Source: Deltaproteobacteria bacterium
Lineage (GTDB): Bacteria > Myxococcota_A > UBA9160 > UBA4427
Reading direction: 5' to 3'
Assembly (NCBI GenBank): GCA_002719955.1
Contig: PBFW01000005.1
Location: forward strand, 53,471-117,470
DNA: 64,000 nucleotides
Shown here: in pieces, positions 35,269 to 44,660 of the stretch
How positions within the stretch are numbered: position 1 is the first letter of the stretch
Layout of the letters: every line of letters starts with the position of its first letter
Translations under genes and position numbers: made by a program
The notes under the pieces: generated by a model
What the model was told of the DNA's origin: nothing
The model's input: the letters and a program-made list of their open reading frames with translations, nothing else
Database searches by the model: none

Positions 35269-35667
35269 TTCAAGTCAATTCTTGAGATCCCGCTTCGCGA
35301 GGGCCTCCAAGCCGGTCGCGGCCGCGCCTTTCGGGGGCCCCATGACCGACCCCTATCGAAGGAGATTCGCGTCGTCTGGTCCGCGAGTCGAATATTTGCG
35401 GGCCCGACCAGCGTGCGATCTGTACGGAGCGCCCATCGGCTCAGCTCACCCCGAGCGCCCTCGGGCTCACAGGCGCGGCCTGCGAGTGCGTCGTAGCTCT
35501 CGCGGGTGGAGCGTTTACGCGGAATGGATCCGGCGGCTGCATGTCCCCCCCCAACCCGCAAAACCCTCTAGTTGTCATAATATATCTTATCGGCGGTACT
35601 GCAGGTCTCCGATTCGACCCCCTCACCGACTCATGACTGGCTCGGAATTCCACCAGATCCGCCGGCG
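35269..35667. other. Intergenic region, no gene recognised
   Basis: About 400 bases lie between the tetR start and the 3' end of the yfgM-like gene. Open frames here are short and high-GC and show no known family. A short AT-rich patch (CATAATATATCTTAT, 35577-35591) stands out, but no clear promoter pair could be aligned to it. Confidence 0.4.
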
Positions 35668-36405
35668 CTATTGCGCCAGCCGCAGCTCGCCGATCAGAGC
35701 CGCGACATGGGGTGCAATCACCGCGTCCGGATGCTCGGTTTCGAGCTTCTGGAACGCTGCCAGCGCGCGCTCGGCTTCTCCCGCCTCGACCCAGCAACGT
35801 GCCGCATCGGCCAAAGCGGCCGCGCGAAGCGGATAGGACTCGAGCGACGCCGCGGCTTCGTAGGCTTGCGCCGCCGATTGGGGATCACCGCGTTCCTCCG
35901 CAAGCTGGGCCAGGCGAATCGAACCCAGCGCAGCGATCGAACTGCCCGCTGCGTCATCCCGCGCGTGCCCGAAGCTCTCAGCGGCCGCTTCGAGACGCCC
36001 GAGGTCCGTCTGCAGATGGCCCGCCTCGAGCCAAGCCAGCGCGCCCGCGCTCGTGCCCGCATGTCGCCGGGCGACCTCCGCGAAGCGTTCGACGTATTCG
36101 ATCCGGGTCCGCTCGGCGAGCTCGGGGTTGGCCGGCTCCGGGATCGGTCCGCCGATCGGGTCAGCGCCCATCGCCTGACGATATTGACCGGTCGCGAGGG
36201 CGAGATCGTCCGCGGCCGCGTCGCGGCTGTTCACGTCCGCCTGCACGTAGAGTCCTACGCCGGCAGCGATGACGAGGACGGCTGCGATCGTGCCGAGGAT
36301 CAGAGCGGCGTTCTCTGACGCCCATTCCGCGATCCGATCGCCCGACTCCTCGAGGTCTCGGAGGGTTTCTGCTGTGGGATTCGGCTTCTTCTTCTTTCGG
36401 GCCAC
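35668..36405 (-). CDS. yfgM: YfgM-like tetratricopeptide membrane protein
   Basis: The product is 245 aa from GTG 36405, with GAAGGA seven bases upstream. The lysine-rich start (ARKKKKPNP) is cytoplasmic, followed by one membrane segment (about 33-53, LILGTIAAVLVIAAGVGLYV) and a periplasmic region of TPR-like helices (EERGDPQSAAQAYEAAASL, EAGEAERALAAFQKLE). YfgM proteins work with the SecYEG/PpiD chaperone network. It sits next to der, as yfgM does in enterobacteria (there with bamB between), which supports the name. Confidence 0.72.
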   Translation of the reverse strand: MARKKKKPNPTAETLRDLEESGDRIAEWASENAALILGTIAAVLVIAAGVGLYVQADVNSRDAAADDLALATGQYRQAMGADPIGGPIPEPANPELAERTRIEYVERFAEVARRHAGTSAGALAWLEAGHLQTDLGRLEAAAESFGHARDDAAGSSIAALGSIRLAQLAEERGDPQSAAQAYEAAASLESYPLRAAALADAARCWVEAGEAERALAAFQKLETEHPDAVIAPHVAALIGELRLAQ

Positions 36406-36577
36406 GCGTAGATCCTTCACTGAGCGGCCCGCTGCCGGGTCGCATTGTTTGGAATTGTTTTGCAGAGGCCCGCGATCGAGCCGATCCTTCCCCGGTCGCC
36501 TGCGCGGGATCCCTGCCGGGCGCGCAGGATTGTATCGGAGCCCTAGCGGAGTTCGAGCCCCTGACGTCGGCGGGCGG

Positions 36578-37942
36578 CTATTCGTCGCGTTCGTCCCGCC
36601 TTCGGCCGCTGCGCTGGCGAAGCAGTACTCGGACCGGTGTTCCGGCAAATCCAAAGCTCTCGCGGAGCTGATTCTCCAGAAAGCGCACATAGGAGGTCTG
36701 GATCGCCTTGGGCTCCGAGCAGAAAACCACGATCGTCGGAGGTCGCACGGCCACCTGCGAGGCGTAGAAGAGCTTATTCGGTCGTCTCAGCGCCCCGCGA
36801 CTCGCCATCGAGGGTGGATGCTTCTCCGCGACGTCTTGCAGCCAGCGGTTCAGATCCGAAGTCGAGATACGCTGCTCGCCCGCGGCGACGACCTTCTTCA
36901 GCTTCTTGAAGAGCGGATTGAGTCCAGCCCCGCTGAGCGCCGAAACGGGCAGGATGGGAACATCGGACATAAAACGAAGGCCATGACCGATATCCGCCAG
37001 TACGTCGGGACGGTCATCGGTCTCGACCAGATCCCATTTATTGGCGAGCACGAGCGCCGAGCAGCCCTGCTCCCGCATGAGCGCGGCCACGCGTGCATCC
37101 TGATCGGCGATCCCTTCGGCGGCGTCGACGATGAGCAGCGCGATATCAGCGCGCTCGAGCGATCGAAGCGTCATCAATGCCCCTCCGTGTTCGCCGGGCC
37201 CCCGGCGCTTGGCGATCTTGCGAAGGCCCGCTGTATCGACGAGCACGTAGTCTTCACCCTCGCGTCTGACCTGGATGTCGACGGCATCCCGCGTCGTCCC
37301 CGGCGCGTCGGAGACGACCACACGATCTTCCCTGGCGAGCCGATTGGCGATCGAACTCTTGCCCACATTGGGTCGACCCACGATCGCGATTCGCGTGCCC
37401 ACCGCCTCGGCTTCGGGATCCAACTCCGCCTCGGGCAGCTTTTCGAGAACCCGCTCGAGAGCATCGAAGGTCCCGCCGCCGTGCTCCGCGGAGACAGCGA
37501 AGGTCTCGTCGATCCCGAGCCGGTAGAAATCGTGGATGCGGTCTCGGTGGTGCATGGGCTGGTCGATCTTGTTGACCAGCAGGCCGAGCGGTTTACCGGA
37601 GCGCCGGAGCGTCGTTGCGATCGCCTCGTCCTCGGGACTGAGGCCGAGCTTGCCGTCGACGATGAAGAGGATGGCGTCGGCATTTTCGACGGCGGATCTG
37701 GCCTGCGCCTGAACCGCGGCATCCAGCCCTTCCCCACGCACCGGATCCAGGCCCGCGGTGTCGACGATCCAGATCATGCGACCCTCGATTTCGATCCGCT
37801 CGGCAATCCGGTCGCGAGTCAATCCGGGCTGATCGGCGACGAGCGCGCGCCGATAGCCCGCATAGCGGTTGAAGAGCGTCGACTTGCCCACATTGGGCCG
37901 ACCGACGAGGGCCACCACGGGAAGTCGTTGGGAATCGGTCAT
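36578..37942 (-). CDS. der: Ribosome-biogenesis GTPase Der (EngA)
   Basis: The product is 454 aa. It has two GTPase domains in tandem, each with a P-loop (GRPNVGKSTLFNR at about 14, GRPNVGKSSIANR at about 190), DTAG, and NKID or NKWD guanine motifs. A KH-like domain follows to about residue 440. The tandem arrangement is unique to Der, which acts in 50S subunit assembly. It is co-directional with mutL and miaA upstream and yfgM downstream. Confidence 0.97.
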   Translation of the reverse strand: MTDSQRLPVVALVGRPNVGKSTLFNRYAGYRRALVADQPGLTRDRIAERIEIEGRMIWIVDTAGLDPVRGEGLDAAVQAQARSAVENADAILFIVDGKLGLSPEDEAIATTLRRSGKPLGLLVNKIDQPMHHRDRIHDFYRLGIDETFAVSAEHGGGTFDALERVLEKLPEAELDPEAEAVGTRIAIVGRPNVGKSSIANRLAREDRVVVSDAPGTTRDAVDIQVRREGEDYVLVDTAGLRKIAKRRGPGEHGGALMTLRSLERADIALLIVDAAEGIADQDARVAALMREQGCSALVLANKWDLVETDDRPDVLADIGHGLRFMSDVPILPVSALSGAGLNPLFKKLKKVVAAGEQRISTSDLNRWLQDVAEKHPPSMASRGALRRPNKLFYASQVAVRPPTIVVFCSEPKAIQTSYVRFLENQLRESFGFAGTPVRVLLRQRSGRRRDERDE

Positions 37943-38054
37943 GGGGGCGCAGATTAGCCTTTCGCTCGTTCGCAGGATGCCTCACAGCGTCGAGCGTGGG
38001 GGGGTGTTCGCTTCAGATCCGGGCGGCCACCGGGGCCTGTGAGGAGCCTGCCGA

Positions 38055-39023
38055 TTACTCGAGGAACGCCGCGACGCGTTCGAAGACGGAGTCGGCTTTG
38101 TCGGGGTCGTGCCAATGCACATCGGGGATCGCGCGAATCCAGGTGGTCTGACGTCGGGCGAAACGTCGCGTGTCGATCTTCATCGCCTCGAGGGCGTTCG
38201 CGAGCGTGTCGGAGCCGTCCACGACCGGCTGGATATGGCGGTAGCCGATGGCCTTCATCGGTCTGAGATGGGCACCGTAGCCCCGCTCTCGAAGGCCACG
38301 AACCTCACGCAGGAGTCCCGCTTCGATCATCGCTTCGGCTCGGCTGTCGATCCGTTCGACGAGGATCTTGCGACCCGGATCGATGCACAAATGCAGGACG
38401 CGAAAGGGACGGTCGCGAAAGCCATGGGCCTCACGCACGCTCGAGGCCGTCTTGCCCGATTGCTCGAAAATCTCGAGCGCCCGAACGGTTCGGCGAATAT
38501 CGTTCGGATGGATCCGATCGGCGGCGTTGGCATCGAGTTTCTCGAGTCGGCGGTGAAGCCGCGCCGGATCACCCTGCTCGGCCGCACGACGCTGCTCATT
38601 CTCGAGTCGTTCGCGGAGCACGCGATCGACGCTCCCCGTTTCGATCAACCCGTCCAGGAAAGCGCGGATGTATAGCCCGGTTCCTCCGGTGAGCAGCACG
38701 AGTCCTCCGCGTTCGTGAATCGCCGCGCCGGCCTCACGCGCTTCTTTTGCATAACGCCCGGCACTGTATTCCTCGTCGGGATCGACGACGTCGAAGAGGT
38801 GGTGTGGCACGCGCTGGCGCTCATCGGGGCTGGGCTTCGCTGTGCCGATATCCATGTACCGGAAGACCTGCATCGAATCGGCGTTCACGATCTCGCCGTC
38901 GAAGGCTTCGGCCAGGGCAATCGCAAGTTCGGTCTTGCCCGAGCCGGTCGGGCCCGTCACGACAACGACCGGTGGACGCGCGGACGCTTCGGGGTTCGTT
39001 TCGGCTGGAGTATCGCTGGACAT
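38055..39023 (-). CDS. miaA: tRNA dimethylallyltransferase
   Basis: The product is 322 aa from ATG 39023 (an upstream ATG at 39074 is not favoured). The P-loop is GPTGSGKTE, followed by NADSMQVFRYMDIGTAKP, VPHHLFDVVDPDEEYS, TGGTGLYIRA and KAIGYRHI. The C-terminal RRFARRQTTWIR is typical. It transfers a dimethylallyl group to A37 of tRNAs reading UNN codons. It lies about 145 bases after mutL, as in many bacteria. Confidence 0.96.
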   Translation of the reverse strand: MSSDTPAETNPEASARPPVVVVTGPTGSGKTELAIALAEAFDGEIVNADSMQVFRYMDIGTAKPSPDERQRVPHHLFDVVDPDEEYSAGRYAKEAREAGAAIHERGGLVLLTGGTGLYIRAFLDGLIETGSVDRVLRERLENEQRRAAEQGDPARLHRRLEKLDANAADRIHPNDIRRTVRALEIFEQSGKTASSVREAHGFRDRPFRVLHLCIDPGRKILVERIDSRAEAMIEAGLLREVRGLRERGYGAHLRPMKAIGYRHIQPVVDGSDTLANALEAMKIDTRRFARRQTTWIRAIPDVHWHDPDKADSVFERVAAFLE

Positions 39024-39168
39024 GGGTGGGGGAAATCTCGAGCGATCGGGCTGTGCAGGCCACGCTCGCGTCATCGGGGGCGGCGAAGACTAGCAGGTCG
39101 CGGAGAAACGCACTCGCAGCCAGTCGTGGGAGCGACGGCGCCCGATGCGCGTATTGGGCAGATAGGTC

Positions 39169-41034
39169 TCAGCGCCGTCGGAAGCGCAGCTCCAGATCCT
39201 CGTGGGAGAGCAGAATCGCGACGGGGCGGCCGTGCGGACAGGTGGGGGCCCAGGGAATCGTGTCGAGCCCCGCGAGAATGGCGCGCTGTTCCGCCGCCGG
39301 CAGCCGGTCCCCGAATCGACGGGCGGAATGGCAGGCCATCGTCGCAAAGAGGCGATCGAGGCTCGGAAGCCAGCGGGTCGCGCTCGGTTCCGAATCATCG
39401 CCGCGCTCGACCTCCGCCAGCGCTCCGGCGAGTTCGACGACCAGCTCCCCGACATCCTGTCCCGCGACCTCGGCGGGAATCGCGCGAACCAGAACGGCCC
39501 CTTCGCCGAAGGCCTCGAGCTCGAAACCCAGGCGTTCGACCAGGTCGGGGGCTTCTTCGAGCGCTGCGATCGCTCCGGCCGACAGCTCCACGGTCACCGG
39601 TGTGAGCAGTCCCTGACGGGCCACACCCGACTCGAACCAGCTCTTGCGCAATCCTTCGTAGAGGATTCGCTCGTGGGCAGCGTGTTGGTCGACGACCATC
39701 AGGCCATCGTCGCTCTCCGCCAGGAGGTAACTCGCTCGCAATTGTCCAAGGATCTGGAGCGAGCCGAAAGACGCCACCGGGGGAGTCGGTGTGCCCTCCC
39801 CCACCGAGAATTCGGAGGCGAAGGGATCTCGGAGCGTGGGTGAGATCGGAATTCCGGTGTGTTCGGTTTCGGCGACATGCGACGCGCGATCGCCGGCGCG
39901 GGCGAAGATCCAGTCGTCGGTTCCGACCGACGCAGCTCGTGTCGCCTGCATCCGCGGGGTTCCGGCGTGGGGCTGCCCCGCCGAGGCCCCCGCGCTCTCG
40001 CCGGGCGCACGGATTCCGCCCAGCCAGCTGCGTGACGACATCGCGTCGCGGATCGCGTGGCGGATCGTCCGGTGGATCGATTGCGGGTCCGTGAAACGCA
40101 CTTCCCATTTGGCGGGATGGACATTCACGTCGAGGGTGTCGGGGTCGACCTCTGCGAAGAGCACTCCGATCGGGAAGCGCCCGCGCGGCAAGAGGTCTCG
40201 ATAGGACTCGATCAGCGCGTGGCGCAGGAGCCGATCGCGCACTGGGCGGCCGTTCACGAAGAGGTAGAGCCCCTGCCCGTTCGGGCGCGTCCGCTCGGGG
40301 GTCGAAACGAATGCGTGGACCCGGCAACCCGGCTCGCGGTGGTCGACTTCGATCAAGGCCGCAGCATCATCGTCGCTGAGGATCATGGCGATGCGATCGC
40401 GGGGATCGCTGCAGGCGGGCCAGATCGTGGCCTTTCGATCATCGCGCTGGGTTTCGATGTGTATGTCGGGGCGGACCAGCGCGAGACGCGCAAGCCAGTC
40501 CGCCGCGTGGCCCCATTCGGTTCCCGGTCGCTTCAGGAATTTTCGTCGTGCCGGGACGGAGGCGAAGAGATCCGCGACTTCGATCCGGGTGCCCTCGGGC
40601 CCGCCCGCCTCGCGCTCGCTCTGGATTTCGCCTGCTTCGCTGGTGATTTCGTAGCCGTATTCCGCGCCGCGAACCCGGCTGAAGATTCGGAAGCGAGAGA
40701 CGGAAGCGATCGCCGGGAGCGCCTCGCCGCGAAAACCGAAGCTGACGATCCGCGTGAGGTCCGCCGCCGAGGAGAGCTTGCTGGTGGCATGGCGTTGCAG
40801 GGCCATCGGCAACTCGGCCGGCGACATGCCGAGCCCATCATCGCTCACCGCGATCAGCGCGGCTCCACCGTCCCGAACCTCCACCCGGATCCGGCGCGCC
40901 TCCGCGTCGAGGCTATTCTCGACGAGTTCTTTGACGACGGAGGCCGGCCGTTCAACGACCTCACCCGCCGCAATCTGGTCTACGAGCGCGTCGGAAAGCA
41001 GCCGGATCTGGCCTTTCTCGACCTGCGAACTCAT
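39169..41034 (-). CDS. mutL: DNA mismatch repair protein MutL, endonuclease-type
   Basis: The product is 621 aa. The GHKL ATPase half has LVENSLDAEARRI, DDGLGM, and GFRGEALPAI. The C-terminal half holds the nuclease motif DQHAxxExxxxE as DQHAAHERILYE, CPHGRP and a final FRRR. These mark the latent endonuclease MutL of species without MutH; no mutH or dam is seen here. The start ATG 41034 has only a weak GGGGTG site and overlaps the stop of a 12-codon upstream frame. Confidence 0.97.
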   Translation of the reverse strand: MSSQVEKGQIRLLSDALVDQIAAGEVVERPASVVKELVENSLDAEARRIRVEVRDGGAALIAVSDDGLGMSPAELPMALQRHATSKLSSAADLTRIVSFGFRGEALPAIASVSRFRIFSRVRGAEYGYEITSEAGEIQSEREAGGPEGTRIEVADLFASVPARRKFLKRPGTEWGHAADWLARLALVRPDIHIETQRDDRKATIWPACSDPRDRIAMILSDDDAAALIEVDHREPGCRVHAFVSTPERTRPNGQGLYLFVNGRPVRDRLLRHALIESYRDLLPRGRFPIGVLFAEVDPDTLDVNVHPAKWEVRFTDPQSIHRTIRHAIRDAMSSRSWLGGIRAPGESAGASAGQPHAGTPRMQATRAASVGTDDWIFARAGDRASHVAETEHTGIPISPTLRDPFASEFSVGEGTPTPPVASFGSLQILGQLRASYLLAESDDGLMVVDQHAAHERILYEGLRKSWFESGVARQGLLTPVTVELSAGAIAALEEAPDLVERLGFELEAFGEGAVLVRAIPAEVAGQDVGELVVELAGALAEVERGDDSEPSATRWLPSLDRLFATMACHSARRFGDRLPAAEQRAILAGLDTIPWAPTCPHGRPVAILLSHEDLELRFRRR

Positions 41035-41069
41035 GCTACACCCCGGGGGCAAAGGGGAATCCGCATCAT
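41031..41069 (-). CDS. Candidate 12-codon leader ORF coupled to mutL
   Basis: A clean AGGAG five bases upstream leads into ATG ATG, encoding MMRIPLCPRGVA. Its TGA overlaps the mutL ATG (ATGA). The mutL gene itself has a poorer ribosome site, so this short frame could deliver ribosomes to it by termination-reinitiation. Its peptide need not be functional. Confidence 0.35.
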   Translation of the reverse strand: MMRIPLCPRGVA

Positions 41070-41236
41070 TATCTCCTGACGATAAATTTTCGAGAGTGTG
41101 CCAACGGCGGCTTACCATTCGACTGATTATTCGTCAACTTAGGTACAAAAGGGGAAATGGTAAGCAATAGTCATTGACAAATGTTCGGAATCCCAATACT
41201 TCTGGACGGTCACGATCTATAATGGGGGCTTCGTGA
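41070..41236. promoter_or_regulatory. AT-rich divergent promoter region between mutL and the AAA+ gene
   Basis: This stretch is much richer in A and T than its surroundings. It holds TTGACA (41174-41179) and a perfect TATAAT (41218-41223) that are too far apart to pair, so each would need a weaker partner. On the other strand TTGACG (near 41132-41137) could serve mutL. It is a likely site of divergent promoters, though exact starts are unclear. Confidence 0.45.
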
Positions 41237-42196
41237 ATGTCCGAACACCAGCCATCTCTCGGTGCGTCCCGCATCGACTCGACCGCACCTGACCGCTCCG
41301 AAGCCTTTCAGGCGGACGGACCGGGCAGCGCAACCCGCGCGACCGGCCGCAGGCGCAGCGATCGTATCGTCTCTGCGAGTGCGCTAATGCAGGAAGTCGT
41401 AGATCAGGCGAGCGGAATCGCCCGATCCGACGAAATGGTCATCGTCGCCGGGCCGAGTGGGTCCGGTCGCAAGCACGTCGCGCGCGCGATCCATCAGTGG
41501 AGTCCGCGCGCCGGGGGGCCTCTGGTGGAGATCCAGTTCGGCGGGCTGAGTGAACCGGCGCAGGCCCGGGAACTCTTCGGGGACGGCGTCGTCGCCGGCG
41601 CGCTCTCCCGCGCCCAGGGCAGCACCTTACTCCTCGAAAACGCTGATCAGATCAGCCCCAATACGCTCACGCATCTGGCCGACGCACTCCGATCCGCGAA
41701 GCGGGCGCGGTTGCTCGCTACCGTGGCGGTCGGCGCCGAGGGGGCCCTCGCTTCGCTGGGCGGAGAACGGATCCAGATTGCCCCCCTGGCCGCGCGGGGC
41801 GAGGATATTCTTCCGCTCGCCGCTCATTTCCTGGCGGAGTTTGCCGCTGAGAAATCGATCGAGCCCATCGGTTTCAGCGCGGACGCGCGCCGTTGGCTCG
41901 TTCAGGAGACGTGGTCCGGGAATGTGCGCGAGCTACGAGAGCGGATCCGCCAGGCGATTCGGCTCGCGGATCAGGGTGCGATCTCGGCTGAGGCGCTGAT
42001 GCTCTCGACCGAGGGCGATGAGGTGCCCTCCTTCAAGGACGCGAAGCGTGCTTTCGAGACCCGCTACGTCGAGGGATTGCTGCGGCGCTGCTCTGGGAAT
42101 ATCAGCCGCGCGGCGCGAATGGCGAAGAAGGACCGCAAGGACTTCTACGACGTGATTCGACGAACCGGTGTCGACCCCGGACAGTTCCGCGGTTAG
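41237..42196 (+). CDS. Degenerate sigma-54-activator-like AAA+ protein with Fis-type HTH
   Basis: The product is 319 aa. The first 55 residues are unstructured. The AAA+ core begins with an altered Walker A, GPSGSGRKH, and later LLLENADQ in the Walker B place. The GAFTGA loop that contacts sigma-54 reads GDGVVAGAL, so it is lost. The sensor II-like WSGNVRELRERIR is intact, and the C-terminus has a Fis-type HTH (SGNISRAARMAKKDRKDFYD). It probably binds DNA but is unlikely to open sigma-54 promoters. Confidence 0.75.
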   Translation: MSEHQPSLGASRIDSTAPDRSEAFQADGPGSATRATGRRRSDRIVSASALMQEVVDQASGIARSDEMVIVAGPSGSGRKHVARAIHQWSPRAGGPLVEIQFGGLSEPAQARELFGDGVVAGALSRAQGSTLLLENADQISPNTLTHLADALRSAKRARLLATVAVGAEGALASLGGERIQIAPLAARGEDILPLAAHFLAEFAAEKSIEPIGFSADARRWLVQETWSGNVRELRERIRQAIRLADQGAISAEALMLSTEGDEVPSFKDAKRAFETRYVEGLLRRCSGNISRAARMAKKDRKDFYDVIRRTGVDPGQFRG

Positions 42197-42222
42197 CCCC
42201 GCGGTTCGCCGGTCTGATCTCG

Positions 42223-43041
42223 ATGCGGGTCGCGATCGTTCAGGTCTGCTCGACGGATGACCTCTCGCTGAATCTCGCGCGTGCCGAAAAGGGCCTCGAG
42301 GAGGCAGCTGAGCGCGGTGCACGTTTTGTCGCGCTGCCTGAGAATTTTGCCTATATGCGTCGCGAGGGCGGTCGCTTCCCGTGTGCGCAGGGGCCAGATG
42401 GTGAGATCATTCGCGCGCTTTCCGAATGGTCACGGCGGCTCGGGGTTTGGCTTCTCGGCGGGACTTTTCCCGAGGCCATCCCCGGGGATGATCGGGTCTA
42501 CAACACGAGCCTGATGTTCTCGCCAGACGGTTCCGCGATCGCTCGCTACCGCAAGATCCATCTCTTCGATGTCGAACTCGGCCCGGATGCATCCGACAGC
42601 TATCGCGAGTCGACTCATTTTGCGCCGGGAGAGGACCTCGCGTTAGCCGCGACGCGTTTCGGCGATATCGGCCTGAGCATCTGTTACGACCTTCGTTTTC
42701 CCGAACTCTATCGAGCGCTGACCCTGCGGGGGGCCCGTTGGCTGGTCGTTCCCAGCGCATTCACCCGCGAGACGGGAAAGGACCATTGGGAGGTGCTGCT
42801 GCGCGCACGCGCCATCGAGAATCAGGCCTACGTCCTGGCACCAGCACAATGCGGCCATCACAGCCCGGATCGAGCGAGCTATGGCCGCTCCATGATCATC
42901 GATCCCTGGGGTCTCGTGATCGCCCAGGCCGGCGATTCACCGACGGTTCTCGTCGCTGATTGCCCGATCGAGGAGATCGACCGGGTCCGAAAGGCCATTC
43001 CCGCCCTCACCCACCGCCGCCTGCCTGCACTCGGGGATTGA
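42223..43041 (+). CDS. Carbon-nitrogen hydrolase (Nit/omega-amidase-like)
   Basis: The product is 272 aa. The nitrilase triad is present: Glu in ALPENFAYM, Lys in RYRKIHLFDV, and Cys in SICYDLRFPELYRAL. GGTFPEAIPGD and RAIENQAYVLAPAQCG fit the Nit1/omega-amidase branch, which hydrolyses amides such as deaminated glutathione or alpha-ketoglutaramate. It lies 27 bases downstream of the AAA+ gene on the same strand. Its repair or scavenging role is inferred from the family. Confidence 0.9.
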   Translation: MRVAIVQVCSTDDLSLNLARAEKGLEEAAERGARFVALPENFAYMRREGGRFPCAQGPDGEIIRALSEWSRRLGVWLLGGTFPEAIPGDDRVYNTSLMFSPDGSAIARYRKIHLFDVELGPDASDSYRESTHFAPGEDLALAATRFGDIGLSICYDLRFPELYRALTLRGARWLVVPSAFTRETGKDHWEVLLRARAIENQAYVLAPAQCGHHSPDRASYGRSMIIDPWGLVIAQAGDSPTVLVADCPIEEIDRVRKAIPALTHRRLPALGD

Positions 43042-43170
43042 CTCCGATTCGGCTCGCTCAGCGAACTCGAATGGGGCCATCGAGCCCTTCAAGGGGCCCC
43101 TTCCACGGGGCAATACCTGTTGGAGTGCCGCTGGTGAGGGATCGCCGCGCCGGCGTGGAGAGAATGCGAG

Positions 43171-43497
43171 ATGTCTGATCGAAATACTCGGCCGACCGCG
43201 GGAAGACTCGAAATCCTGAAGGGTGGATTCGAGGGCATGACCAATGACATCGACGGCGACGAGGTCGTGATCGGCCGAAATCCAACGACCGATATCACGC
43301 TTCTGGACGAGGGGATCCGTCGCGAACACGCGCGGGTGCTCTACGACGAGGACGTGCCGGGCAACGTGATCGAGGATCTCGCTTCGACAAACGGAACCAA
43401 GGTCAACGGAAAGCGCATTCGCACCGCGCCCCTCTCCGAGGGCGACAAGATCCAGATCGAACAGGTGCTCTTTCGTCTTCCTTTCGTGAAGGACTGA
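43171..43497 (+). CDS. FHA-domain protein
   Basis: The product is 108 aa, almost all one FHA domain. VVIGRNPTTDI gives the key Gly-Arg, REHARVLY stands for the usual SRxHA, and LASTNGTKVNGKRI holds the threonine-binding Asn-Gly. It should bind a phosphothreonine peptide. No Ser/Thr kinase gene is in the window. Small single-domain FHA proteins often control export or cell-wall machinery, and a polysaccharide export gene is next. Confidence 0.88.
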   Translation: MSDRNTRPTAGRLEILKGGFEGMTNDIDGDEVVIGRNPTTDITLLDEGIRREHARVLYDEDVPGNVIEDLASTNGTKVNGKRIRTAPLSEGDKIQIEQVLFRLPFVKD

Positions 43498-43619
43498 GCG
43501 CATCCGGATCGGAGCCTTCTCTTCGAGCGTCTGGTTGCGCCCCCCCCGCCCGGCCCGATAGCGTCTCCCTGTTCCGAACCGCCCATGGCGGTCGACGGGC
43601 CAAACGGGGGACACACGGG

Positions 43620-44399
43620 TTGTATCAAGAAAACGCCGATTGCGTTCGAATGCAGGAGCCCGGGACCGCTTACCAAAGGTTCCGAGGAGTTGCTGGTGAG
43701 GGTGCCATCGGGGCGCTCTGCGTCCTTTCGGCGCTGATGCTGCTGACGATTGGCTGTACCACTCCGGCGCCCCCGCCTCCGCCACCTGCGGTGGTGGGCT
43801 ATCTCGTCGGAGCGCCCGACGTCCTTCTCATCCATGTTCTTCCCGAGCCGGTGATCGAGCGGGAGGTTCGCGTTCGCCCGGACGGCAAGATCTCCGTCGA
43901 CCTCGTTGGGGATATCCAGGCGGCGGGTCGTGCGCCGATCGATATCGCCGCGGAAATCCAGACCGAGATCAGCCGCTTCAAGCGCGATGCGGCCGTGAAC
44001 GTGACGGTCGTGGAATCACCCAGTCAATTCGTCACGATCTACGGAGAGGTACAGCAGCCGGGGACCTTCCCGCTCAATTCGGAAACGCGTATTTCCGAGG
44101 CGATCGGTCGGGTCGGTGGGCCGCGTCCCTTCGCCTCGCTGAACTCCGTGCGCCTGATTCGCTCGCAGGGGGCGAAGACCGAAATCATCGAGATCGAACT
44201 CGGGAATATCCAGAACGGAGACCTCTCGACCAACTACATTGTCCGCCAGGGCGACCTCATCGTGGTTCCACCGACGCTCCTGGCGAAGGTCGGTTACGCC
44301 GTGCAGATGCTGCTCTTCCCGCTGCAACCGATCATCAGTGGCGCCTCCTCGGCGGGTTCGATCTACAGCGGGGTCAGTAATGTTCGAGACGCCCAATAG
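43620..44399 (+). CDS. Polysaccharide export outer-membrane lipoprotein (Wza-like)
   Basis: The product is up to 259 aa from TTG 43620 (ATG 43650 is also possible). A signal peptide ends in LLTIGC, followed by a Pro-rich linker. YLVGAPDVLLIHVLPEP begins the poly-export domain, and VTVVESPSQFVTIYGEVQQPG is the first SLBB-type domain. It resembles the export proteins of XrtA/PEP-CTERM loci and the lipoproteins that form the outer-membrane pore for capsule or exopolysaccharide. The serine/glycine-rich end lacks a long barrel helix. The ATPase gene follows in the same direction. Confidence 0.85.
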   Translation: MYQENADCVRMQEPGTAYQRFRGVAGEGAIGALCVLSALMLLTIGCTTPAPPPPPPAVVGYLVGAPDVLLIHVLPEPVIEREVRVRPDGKISVDLVGDIQAAGRAPIDIAAEIQTEISRFKRDAAVNVTVVESPSQFVTIYGEVQQPGTFPLNSETRISEAIGRVGGPRPFASLNSVRLIRSQGAKTEIIEIELGNIQNGDLSTNYIVRQGDLIVVPPTLLAKVGYAVQMLLFPLQPIISGASSAGSIYSGVSNVRDAQ

Positions 44400-44660
44400 C
44401 TGCGCCGAACCTGCTGCTGGCCTACCGATCGTCGTGAACCGATCGGACGGGAATGCGCAATCGTCGCATCCGCGATGGAATCGAGCGTTCCCAACGTCGC
44501 GTTCACACCGACTCACGTAGCTCCTCCGCTTCGCCGAAAAGCCTCGGGGAGAGGGTGTTCGCGGAGCGCGTAGCCCGCGTCGCGCGGCGCTGCTCGGGCG
44601 CTTCGAAACGAGTCCGGCAATCCGAGTGCGGGTCGCGGCGAGGAAGGGGGGAGAGAGAAG

